Positions 53,001 to 62,366 of a stretch of 64,000 nucleotides of DNA are shown piece after piece. Under the pieces are notes generated by a model. The model was not told where the DNA came from. It did no database searches and was given only the letters and a program-made list of their open reading frames with translations. The stretch spans positions 1 to 64,000 of the forward strand of contig QPMI01000207.1 in assembly GCA_004431415.1 (NCBI GenBank). The letters are read 5' to 3'. Within the stretch, counting starts at the first letter, position 1, and each line of letters starts with the position of its first letter. Source of the stretch: Cyanophora paradoxa. Lineage: Eukaryota > Glaucocystophyceae > Cyanophorales > Cyanophoraceae. Position numbers and translations under genes: made by a program.

Positions 53001-54510
53001 CAGAGCTCCCGCCGAACATCCAGCGGGTGGCAACCCACAGGCGCCTGCCGCCAGAGCAACGGCGATACACAGTCAAAATGCTTTGGCGCAAACTGACTGT
53101 GCATCTCTGCCACGCCCTCCGCCAGGCCCGGACTCACCTCACGCGCAGGTCCGCCTGCGCGTGAAGGGCGGGTTTGACATCGCTGTGACCGGCACAGACG
53201 CCCTCGCGCGCGCCCGCGACCGCCTCGCCCTCGCGCTCTTCGGCACCGCCGCCGCCGCTCGCCTCTGCCGCCCCCTCGCCGGTCGGCCCCCGCGCCCGGG
53301 GGGGCGGGGCCTGCGGGGCGGGGCGCTGAGGGGCGGGGGCAGAGTACGCGGAGGAGCCGTTCTTCCGGGAGCTCTTCGGGGGCGGAGCCCGCCGGGCATC
53401 GGGGTGCACGACCCGGAGCCCGGCACGCCGGCCGCCCGCGCCCGCCTCCTCCACTGGCTCGTCGCCCGCTGCCCCTGCTTCGGGCCGCTCGACCGGCGGC
53501 AGCGGCGGCCTGAGGGCGGCGGGCTGGCCGGGGGCGGCCTCAGGGAGGCGCGCGCGCAAGAGGAGCCGGGGGCCTCGTCGGGGCCCTCCTCGAAGCCGCC
53601 CGCCGCGGCCGGCGGCCGGGCGCCGCGCCCCCTCCCACGCCAGCTCTCCTCCGCCGCCCCCACGGAGAGCCAGCGTCGGATCCCGGGGCGCAGCGGAGCA
53701 GAGCCGCCGCCGCAAGAGGACGCTCGAGCTCAGGCGCAGCCTCCTTCCCCGGAAGTGGCGGCGCAGGCTCAGCAGAGAGCGGCTGCGGCGCAGGCAGCGC
53801 ACGCCTACGCGTACGCGGCGTGGGTGCACGCCCAGCGCGCGGCTGCAGCTGCAGCGCTGCACGGGGCGGGCTCTTCGGCCCCACACGTCGGCTACGGCTA
53901 CGGGAGCGCCCCGCTTGAGCCCCCACGATACCTTCCCATGCCGGCGGCAGCTGCAGGCGCAGTCGGTCTTCCCGGGCAGCCGTCGGCGGCGCTGGTCGAC
54001 AGCAGCCTCGGGCCCGGGATCGGTGGCCGCGGGGCCGCCTTCCCGCCGCCACCAGCGCCCCTCTTGGCCCCGCAGCTCGCGCCTTCGTGGGCGCCGCAAG
54101 CGCGGCTGGCCATGGGAGCCCCCGCCGGCCCCGCCACCCCGCCCCAGCAGAGCTTGCGCGCAGCAGAGCAGCTGAAGGCGGGGGATGCGGGCCCGGGGGC
54201 GCTGCTGCTGAACGTGCGGCGCCTGCCGCAGTCGGGGGATGGGCGGGCGCGGGGCATGCGCTTCGGGGGCGACGTGGAGGCGCTCCTGCGAGAGGCCTCC
54301 CGCCACTTCGGCGCCCACCTCGTCGAGGCCCGCCCCGCCCCGCCCCCGGCCCTCCCTTGCTCAGCTTTGAGTGCGCCACCGCTGATCGCGGGGCCGACGG
54401 GGGCGCAGCTGTGGGACAAGGACTTCAACCGAGTGGCGAGCGCCGCAGAAGTGGCCAGGGCGGCGCGTGAGAGCCCCATCTTCTACGCCCTCGACGCCCA
54501 CGGGGGCTAG
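50083..54510 (+). CDS. Protein with four tandem AP2-like modules and an Ala/Gln/Pro-rich tail
   Basis: No named family recognised. ATG 50083 starts MSVKGIQSAGRGAAAAGEER with basic ERALKRLKRG. Four copies of one module follow. Each has LPxN(V/L)...(R/K)F.VRF.W, an intron, strand-helix V..ARDRLALALFGTAA, an intron, EYAEE.FFRELFGGG, then VGVHDPEPG and ARLLHWLVARCPCFG. Approximate extents are 50586-51225, 51346-51860, 51946-52560 and 53005-53490. The three-strand-plus-helix order and ARDRLALALFG (compare AYDRAALALRG) suggest a degenerate AP2/ERF fold; that is inference. Modules 2 and 4 are nearly identical in DNA. Acidic Ser/Glu linkers separate modules 3 and 4 (52690-52800). The tail is rich in Ala, Gln, Tyr and Pro (AAAQAAHAYAYAAWVHAQRA), ending GAQLWDKDFNRVASAAEVAR and FYALDAHGG at TAG 54510. 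A one-base break seems present near 53385. Confidence 0.62.
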
Positions 54511-54774
54511 CTGCAGGCCTGCCGGCGGCCTCCCGAACATTGAAACGCAATCAGAGCTGAAATTCAATGAGCGATCGAACGCTGGGGTCCGTTGGTACTA
54601 CGCTGGGGGCTCCACAATAACACAATACGACGAACTATATCTGAACCATCTGCAAATAGCAAGAAAAGAATTCGAAACAAAAGGAATTGCCAAGTGGCTG
54701 CTGTGCGGGCACTGAGGGGATATCGACGCGGGTGCGGGTGCGGGGTGGCCTGCGGCTGGTGGCCGAGGGGGCGC

Positions 54775-57189
54775 TCAGGAGGCGAGGGCGAGGGGCCTCC
54801 CGATGGTCGTGTCGAGGGTGCGCCAGTAGTTGAGGAGACACTCGCAGCGCCGCGTGTCCGCCGTCAGGCCCAGGATGCAGTTGCGGCACATCGGCTCCTC
54901 CTCGTGGAGGGCGGCCGCCGGGCCCCCCGCGCCGGCGCCGCCGCGGCCGGGGGAGAGGAGGGGCATGGAGGAGGGCGAGGGGCGGAGGCGGGCGGCGGGG
55001 CGGGAGGCCTTGAGCTGCGCCAGGCGGTCGCTGTCCTCGTTGAAGAGGCTCCGGTACATGCGCGCCCGCAGCTCGCCTGCCCCGCCCCCCGCCCCGCCCC
55101 GCTCAGCGGGGGGCGGGGCGTGGGAGGCGGGGGCGGGGTCGGCGGGCACCGGCGGAGAGGCCGAGGAAGGGCTCCGGGAGGTCGATGTGGGCGGGGAAGG
55201 GCACGTCGGCGTCCGCTGCCGCCCCCTCGGCGGGCGCGGGGGCAGCGCGGGGGGGGGGGGGGGGCGAGGGGCGCGGGGCGCACCGGGGGCGCGCGAGGCG
55301 GTCTTGATCCAGTCAAGCGAGGTGCGGAGCATCTGTTCTTTGAGCTCCGCGGGGGCTAGCGGCCGCGGCACCGCCGCCTCGTTCGCCGGGCACGCGTGCC
55401 ACACCGCTGCCGGCCCCGCTGAGGGAGGAGCGAGGGGGGGACGGGGCGGGAGGGGCGCGCACCGTCGGCGTAGCCGCGGATGGCGACCGACTTGTTGAAG
55501 CGCATCGGCATCACCAGCCTGCCCGCCCCGGCTCGGATCCGCGCCCGGGGCGGCCGGCGCGGGGCGGGGCGGGGCGGGCGAGGGGGCGGGGGCACCGGCG
55601 GAGGCCGGCGCGGAGCCAGAGGTCGCGGCAGGGGCTGAAGGGGGCGAGGAGGGCGATGCACTGGAGGGCGGAGGAGAGGGCCTCGCGGGCCTTGTCGGGG
55701 TCGGCGGGGCCGCAGACGGCCTCGACGCGGCGCAGGGCGGCGACGAGGGGCTCGGCGAGCCCCGCCTCGGCGACCCTGCGGGCGAGCTTCTGCGCCTGCT
55801 CGCTGCTGAACGCGAGCGCGGCGTCCGACTCGACGCCGAAGGGGAGCGTCCCCTGCCCCGGCGCCACGAGGGCCCGCCGCACGAGCACGAGCACCGCCAC
55901 GTAGAGGGCCCGGCGGACGCGCGGGCGCGTGAAGGGGACCAGCGCCGGCGCGTTCAGCTCCTTCAGCAGCTGCGCCAGGCTCCACAGGTTCTTCGTCTCT
56001 GCGCCCCGCCCCGCCCCGCCCGCTTGGGGGAAGGCGGCGGCGGGGCGCGGAGGGGCTGCGGACCGCGGAAGACGCGCATGGCGGCGGTGCTGTCGAGGAA
56101 GCAGGCGAGGAGGAAGGCGGAGAGGGCGCGCTGCGGGGCGAGCGCTCAAGCGGGGCGGGGGCGCGGGCGCGGGGCGGGGGGCGGGGGCGTGCCTCGAAGG
56201 GCTTGCGGGCGTCGAGCATGGCGACGAGGGAGGAGCATAAGCCCCGCGCCTCCCGCACCTGCCGCTTCATCCTGCGCCCCGGCCCCCCGCCCCGTGAGGC
56301 CCAGCCCAGGGCGCCGGGGGCGGGGGCGGGGGCGGGGGCGGGGGCGGGGCGGACGGGGCGTCGCCGGTCTCGGGGAAGACGACGAGGGAGAGGAAGTCGA
56401 AGGCGTGGTTCAGCAGCAGCAGCCGGAAGTTCTCCATCTGCCCCGCCCCCGCCTCACGCCCCCCGCAAGGCCCCCCCCGGCGCCGAGCGGGGGCGGCGGG
56501 CCTGGGGCGGGCTGTACTTGTCCCCCGGGTTGTCGAAGGCCTCGACGCCGCGCGCCAGCATCTTCACGAGGCTCGCGATGCCGCCCCGCGTCGCGAAGTC
56601 TGCCGGCGGCCCCCTCAGGCGGCGGGGCGCGCGGGGGGCGGGGGGGCGGGGCGGGGCGGCGCACCGAGGAAGAAGCCGGTCCAGGCGCGCCAGTGGGCGA
56701 GCCGCACGTCCCGCACCGCCATCCGCGTGAACTGCCCCCCGCCCCCGCTCGCCCCCCGCAGCCGGCCCCGCCCCGGGCGGCCCCCGCCCCGCACCTTCAC
56801 CACCTCGTACAGCTTCGCGATGACGTCCTGCGCGCCGCGGCGTCAGCGGGGCGGGGGGCGGGGGCGCGGGGCGGGCCGGCGCGGGCGGGGGGACGGGCCT
56901 CCGGTTGCGCGTCTTCGAATTCGCCGAGGACCTCGGAGGCGCTGACGGGCTCGGCCGGCGCCGCGAGGACCGAGCGCCCGCTCCTCGAGCTCGACGTCGT
57001 CTTCGAGCTACTCCGCGAGTCCGAGCGCGCCGCCGGCGACATGCCCCCGGCGCCTGTTGGAGACCAGCCGTACGGCGACGCCCCTGGAGAGAACGGCGGG
57101 GACTGCGGGCCGGGCGAGCCGGGCGCGACTGCGGATTGGTCAGCGCGGAGCAGGCGCGGTCGCTCACAGCCTGGCAGCATCGTGCGCAC
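54775..57189 (-). CDS. Armadillo/HEAT-like helical protein, unknown function
   Basis: Not assigned to a family. From ATG 57189 a Ser/Pro-rich leader (SPPFSPGASPYGWSPTGAGG; ARSDSRSSSKTTSSSRSGRS) contains ASEVLGEFEDAQPE. Exons then give DVIAKLYEVVK, FTRMAVRDVRLAHWRAWTGF, DFATRGGIASLVKMLARGVE, MENFRLLLLNHAFDFLSLVV, MKRQVREARGLCSSLVAMLD, RALSAFLLACFLDSTAAMRV, ETKNLWSLAQLLKELNAPAL, RRALYVAVLVLVRRALVAPG and REALSSALQCIALLAPFSPC, a run of amphipathic helices typical of armadillo-like folds. FNKSVAIRGYADG and ELKEQMLRTSLDWIKTASR follow. The last exon has a Cys cluster, CRNCILGLTADTRRCEC, and ends IGRPLALAS at TGA 54775. Exons are separated by the usual GC-rich short introns. It could be a trafficking or cilia-type scaffold, but nothing in the sequence decides this. 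Confidence 0.55.
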
Positions 57190-57734
57190 CTATGTTGGGA
57201 AGAGACGACGAGGAAACGAGCCCGCGTGGCTCTGGCGCGGTGACTGGCCTTCGGTACACGAAGGACGCACTCATCTCTTTGAGGCTGAAGTTTGAGCCCG
57301 TCCAGGGTTCTGTACAAGAAGGTACTCAGGTACAGCCCGCCGCCTCTAGCTGGCGCCGCGTTGGGCGCTACGGGGCCGAACTCTGCTGGCCCGCGGCCGA
57401 GGACCAGAGAGGGCCGGCGCCGGCCTGAGAAGATTGCAAGCGGGGATGCGCGGGCAGTGCGGTGGCTGAGGCCCTGAGGCCGGGCGCGGCGCCTGCTGCG
57501 GACTATGCCTTATCCTAGCAACCGAGATTAACGGCTGGTGTGAGCGCTGATGGAATGGCGCAGATGCACATGTGACCGGTTGCGCAGTGAATGCCGAGCC
57601 GCGGCCGCTTACGCAGCGGCAACGTGCCCGCCACGCCAAGCACGAACAGTACCCCCGGCCATTTTCGTCCTCCCAGTCCCCCCCCCCCCCCGCACTGGGT
57701 CGCTCCGCCGTTTTCTTCGCTACGCAAGAGGCCG
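57190..57734. other. Spacer between the helical-repeat gene and the PRP6 3' end
   Basis: About 545 bp. It includes a C14-like run at 57676-57690. Neither strand shows an exon pattern that can be defended; the right part is probably the 3' untranslated region of PRP6 and the left part the promoter of the helical-repeat gene. Confidence 0.45.
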
Positions 57735-60700
57735 CTAACAGGCGGGGATCAGGGTGACGACCTTTCTGAGGATCTGTTCCGTCGTCAACCGCCAGTTCTC
57801 GACCTGCCGCGCGCGTCAGTGTGCGCCGGCCGCGCCCGGCGGGCTGGAGCGGGACACGCCTGCTTCCGGACGGACTCCCACTTCTCGCCGTGCCGCGGCT
57901 CCTTCTCCACGCACTTCCGCACCACCTCCGCTTGTTGCTCCTGGGGGCGGCGTGAGGGGCGGGGGCGGCGGCGAGGGGCGCCCCCCCCCCCCCCCCCCTG
58001 GCGGGGCGCGCACGGGAGTGCCGTGCTGGGTCTCGAACTTGAGGTAGGTGGCCCACGCGTCGCCGAGGTCGGGGCCCAGCGTGACCGCCCGGTTGAACCA
58101 CGAGCGCGCCTTGTCGATCTTGCGGTCCGACCAGAAGAGCCTGCGGGGCGTCAGCGCGGCACGGGGCGGAGGGCGGGGCCGGTGCTGGCTTGGCGACGGC
58201 GAGGACGACGTGGGGGTCGTTCTCGCAGCGCTTGAGGGCGTCGACGGAGCGGGCCTTCTTCTGCGGGCGCTCCTCCAGCCCGATCGCCTCCGCCCACAGG
58301 ATCCCCGCCGACGGGCACTCCTGCAGCGCTGCGCCCCCGGCTCAGCGCTCAACGCGGCGGGGCCGGCAAGGGGCGGGGAGGCGGCGGCCGGCACCCTTGG
58401 CGAGCACGGCGAGGGCGGCCTTCTTGTTCGCCGCCGGCCCCGCCTCGAGGCGGATCTGGGCGAGCCAGAGCTGCGGGGCCGTGCCGTTCTTGATGCGGGC
58501 CTTCTCGAGGACGGCGCGGGCCTTGGCGACGGAGCCCGAGTGCTCCTCGAGGGCGGCGGAGGCGAGCCAGAGCTTGACGGCGGTGGGGCAGGCCTTGTGG
58601 CCGGCCGCGAAGAGCTCGCGGGCCTTCTCGGGGGCCCCCTCGGCCGCCTCGAGGTCGGCGGAGAGCTTGTAGAACTTCGCCTCGTCCGGGAACTTCTTCA
58701 GCGCCTCCTCCAGCAGCCGCCGCTGCTCCCCCGCGTTCCCCAGCTGCTTCTCCAGCTTCGCGCTCTTCACCCACACCTGCGCCCCCCCGCCCGCTCGCCC
58801 CGGCCCCGCCACGAGGGCCGCGCCGGCGCGCCGCGCACCCGCTTCGTTGGGCAGTCGTTGCGGGCCTTCTGCAGGAGCAGCCGCGCGCGCTGCGGCTCGT
58901 TGTTCTCGTTCTCGAGCTTGACGGCGGCGAGCCCTGCGCGGACGCCCCTCAGCGGCGGGCGCCCGGAGGGCGGGGCGGGGCGGGGCGGACAGATGGCCTC
59001 CGAGGAGGGGTTCGCCTCGAAGGCCGCCATGAGGATCTCGCGCGCCCCCGGCACGTTCCCCTGCGCCCCGTCACGCCCCGCCCCGCCCCGGCCGCAGGCG
59101 GGGCTTGGCGGGCGGGGGGCGGCGCGCCTGGGTGACCCACTTCTCCTTGGCGGCCATGAGCCAGAGGACGACGGCCTTGGGGCAGTACTGGGTCCCCTTC
59201 TTGAGGGTCGCCTCCACCGACTCGGGCGTCCCGTGCTTCTTCTCCAGCATCGCCGCCCGCCGCCAGAGGCCCTTCTTCCCCGGCAGCACCGTCAGCGCGT
59301 GCGCGTAGATCGCCCGCGCCGTCTCCACGTTGCCCCGCGCCAGGCACTGGCGCCGGGTCAGGCGGGGGCGGGGCGCGGGGGCGGGGGCGGGGCCGGCACC
59401 GCCTCGGCGTTGTCGACCCAGGTCTTCTTGCGGTCCGCCTCCTCGACGCCGAGCGGCAGCGCCGCCCGCACGATCGCCTGCGCCGCGTCAGCCGGCGGCG
59501 CGGGCCGGGCGGGCGGGGGCGGGGGCGGGGGCGGGGGCGGGGGCGCGCCTGGCAGACGGCGACGTGGCCTGCCTGCTCGGCGGCCTCGGCCTCCTTGAGC
59601 CAGCCCTCGCGGTCCAGCGCCACGCTGTGCGCCTGCAGGCTCTTCACCGCTGCCCCCGCCGTCAGCCCCGCCCCGCCCCGCGCCCCGCCCCCTCCAGCCC
59701 CCCGCACCCCTGTCGATGATCTTCTGCACCATCGCGTCGTTCCCGTTCGCCTCCTCGAGCTTGGCGGCCGTGATCCAAATGGCCGGCTCCGTCGGGATGT
59801 TCTCGCGCGCCATGTTGAGCACCTGCGGGGGCCGGCTCGGGCGGCGGCAGCGGAGGCGAGGGGGGCAGAGGAGGGCGGGCCTTGCGGGCGTTCTCGTAGG
59901 ACTCGAGGCGGGCGAGGGCGAGCCAGAGGTCTACGGAGAGGGGGCAGCACTCGACGGCGCGCGCGAGCATCACCCGCGCGTCCGCCGCCTCCTCCAGCTC
60001 CACCGCCGCCTTCCACAGACGCACCGAGTTCGGGATGAACTCCAGCGCTGCCCCCCGCCCCCTCCGTCAGTGCCCCCGTTCCCGCGCCGGCCGGCCGTCC
60101 GGCGGCGGGGGCGGCACCCTTGCGGAGGACGGCCTTCTTGACCTTCAGCTCGGGCTCCAGGTCCGCCGCCGCCAGCCAGATCTGCCCGGCCCTCAGCGCC
60201 AGGCGCGCCCCAGGCGGCGGCGCGGGGCGGGGCGGGGCGGGCGGCGCGCCTTGACCGACTGCGGGATCTTCTTCACGGCCTGCGCGATGACCGCCCGCGC
60301 CTGCGCCGCGCGCGTGAGAGGGGGGCGGGGGCGGGGGGCGGGGGCGGGGGCGGGGGCGCCTGCTCGGGGGTCTGGAGGCGGGCGGCCTCGAGCCAGACGT
60401 CCTCGGACTCGGGGCAGGCAGTGCAGCCCTGCGCCATGATCGTCCGCGCCGTCGCGATCTTCCCCGCGATCTCCTCCAGCCGCGCCGCCGCGATCCACCC
60501 TGTCCCCGCCTCAGGCCCCGCCCCGCGCCCCCCGCCCCGGCCCCCCGCTCGCCTGGGCCGTGCTTCGGGTTCGTCGAGGTCACCGACTTGAGCAGGAGGC
60601 GGGCCTTCTTGATGTCGCTGCAGCGCGCTCGGCGGGGGCGGCGGGCGGGCGGGGCGGGGCGGGGCGGACCCGATGTCGGCGTCGGAGGTGACCTTGAGGC

Positions 60701-62162
60701 TGTTGAGGTCCGTGAGGTACCCCTTCGGGTCCACCACCGTCTGCCCCGTCACCGAGTCCGACATCTGCTGCCGGCTCGCCCCGCGGAGCGCGGCGGGGCG
60801 GGGCGGGCGAGGGCGGGGGCGGGGGCGGGCCTTGTCGAGCTTGAGGGAGAGCACGGTGCCACGGCCCTCGCCGACGGCGGTGAGGTCGGCCATGGGCGTG
60901 GCGAGCCCCGCGGGGGTCTGCAGCCCGGGCGTCTCCAGGCCGCTACGCAGCGCCCGCGGGTCCAGCGCCGTCACCCGCTCGTTCTCCTGCCGCGCCGCCT
61001 CCAGCAGCGAGTCCGGCGCCGGCGTGTACCTGCCCGCCCCCCGCTGAGGCCCCCGCCGCCGAGGGGCGGGGCGGGGCGGGGCGGGGGCGGGCGGGGGCAC
61101 TTCTCGAAGGTCTTCTTGCGGGGCCTGTGGTCGCCGACCTCGGGGATGTTGGCCCAGTCGGAGTCGGAGAGCTGGGCGAGGCCGCGCTTGAGGTCGGCGA
61201 ACTGCTGCTGGATCTTCGGCTTCTCCTTCCGCTGCCGCTCGCTCTCCTCCGCCGCCTTCGCCTCCCTGGCACCCCCCGCCTCAGCCGCCCCGCCCCGCCC
61301 CGCCCCGCGCGGCCGGCGGCCGGCAGCCGGCGGCGCACCGCTTTGCGCGGCGCCGCCTGTCCATATAGTCGTCTACCGCCTCGTAGATCTCGTCGGCCTC
61401 GCGGTCGTCCTGCCGCCCGCCGCCCGCTCAAGCGGGAGAAAGGGAGGAAAAGGGAGCGGCGGGGCGCACGTCCTCGTAGGGCATGTTGGTGTTGAAGAGC
61501 GAGCCGCCGAAGCCGGAGAACTCGTCGTAGTTCGCGTCGTCGTAGTTGCCGTCGTCGTCTCCTTCCTCCCTGCGGCGCGCTTGCTCAGCCGCCCCGCCCC
61601 GTGCCGCGCCGCGCTCCTTAGCTAAGCGAGGAAAGGAGCGGAGAGGCGCACAGCTTGCGCTTCATGATGGCCTGCATAGCCTTCTGGATCTCCGCCTGCT
61701 CGACGATGCCATTGCCGAGGGAGCCACCGCGACCGAAGCCCGAGGCACCACGCCCAGCGCCCGCCACATAGTTCGAGGGTGCAGGCCCGAAGTCCTTCTT
61801 CGGCGCGCCCAGGTTCGGCGTCGCCTGCTGCAGGTCCTTCCTGCAGGATGCGTACGAAGGCGGGCCGCGTGAGACGGACGCGAGCACGCTTGCGAGCCTC
61901 GATCGTTCCACGCGGCGAACGCACGATACTCTCAGGTTTGTGACCTCTTTCGTCGTCGCCAGGCGTGCGCCTCCTGTTTCCATGCCTGTGGTGAAGCCCA
62001 CGGCTCTGCGGAAGCGCGAGCAATCAGAAACACGCAAATGCGCGGCGCTGCATCGCGGAGGCGTGGGGCGGGGTGCGCTCACCCTCGACCGAGGCCGGCG
62101 ACATATCCTGCTTGCTTCTCGAGGGCTTGTTGTCTGAACTTGTCATCTGCCGGTTGGAACAT
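57735..62162 (-). CDS. PRPF6: Pre-mRNA-processing factor 6 (PRP6/PRPF6), U5/tri-snRNP HAT-repeat protein
   Basis: Bridges U5 and U4/U6 in the tri-snRNP. N-terminal exons hold YVAGLGRG and [20 protein letters not shown] (61710-61780), the PRP1_N-type motif. [16 protein letters not shown] (about 61490-61545) and [20 protein letters not shown] (61175-61235) follow, with the conserved [20 protein letters not shown] (60700-60765). HAT repeats follow in family order: [187 protein letters not shown] and [18 protein letters not shown]. The last exons give [14 protein letters not shown] and [20 protein letters not shown], with stop at 57735. At least six junctions need a GC donor. The N-terminal start ([23 protein letters not shown] 62162) is tentative. 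Confidence 0.95.
57804..57859 (-). other. GC-AG intron in PRPF6 (56 nt)
   Basis: It lies between WESVRKQ and [12 protein letters not shown], both phase 0 and both conserved in PRPF6. The intron starts GCGTGTCCC and ends CACTGACGCGCGCGGCAG. Using the nearby GT two bases in would shift the frame. Confidence 0.75.
59478..59548 (-). other. GC-AG intron in PRPF6 (71 nt)
   Basis: It sits inside the conserved PRPF6 segment corresponding to human SVATCQAVMRA: the exon ends HVAVCQ and the next begins [10 protein letters not shown]. The intron begins GCGCGCCCCCG, repeats GCCCCC, and ends GGCTGACGCGGCGCAG. Any upstream GT would delete the conserved Cys-Gln, so GC is the donor. Confidence 0.8.
59823..59880 (-). 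other. GC-AG intron in PRPF6 (58 nt)
   Basis: It interrupts the nearly invariant PRPF6 sequence [17 protein letters not shown] exactly between Lys and Val. The intron starts GCCCGCCCTCC and ends GGCCCCCGCAG. No GT is available at the junction. Confidence 0.8.
60182..60249 (-). other. GC-AG intron in PRPF6 (68 nt)
   Basis: It falls between KKIPQSVK and [13 protein letters not shown], matching the human segment HLPQSVRIYIRAAELE. The intron starts GCGCGCCGCCC and ends GGCGCTGAGGGCCGGGCAG. The reading frame and conserved residues require the GC donor. Confidence 0.8.
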
Positions 62163-62366
62163 GGCTGCCGATCGCTTCTGCGTCTGGGTGCTGTCAACTA
62201 CGCCCGTACCCGGGTTCAGCTCGTCCCCCCAGGAGAAAAACAAAAGGCGGGAACTCGCGCCGCGCATCCCTGGCGTCGGCAGCGCGTCCCAGCGCCGCCC
62301 ACGAGGCGCCTCTGTGATTTTAGAAGCATCTGAGCGCCCGCTTCTGCGGATCGGGCTTCGGGAGAG
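62163..62366. promoter_or_regulatory. Divergent promoter region between PRPF6 and an unknown gene
   Basis: Start codons at 62162 (minus) and 62367 (plus) leave 204 bp. The region is less GC-rich near 62230 (AGAAAAACAAAAGG). No known element is recognised. Confidence 0.35.

Noticed and set aside
57550-58100. Short plus-strand genes near the PRPF6 3' end
   Set aside because: They overlap confirmed PRPF6 exons antisense and have no motif or splice pattern.
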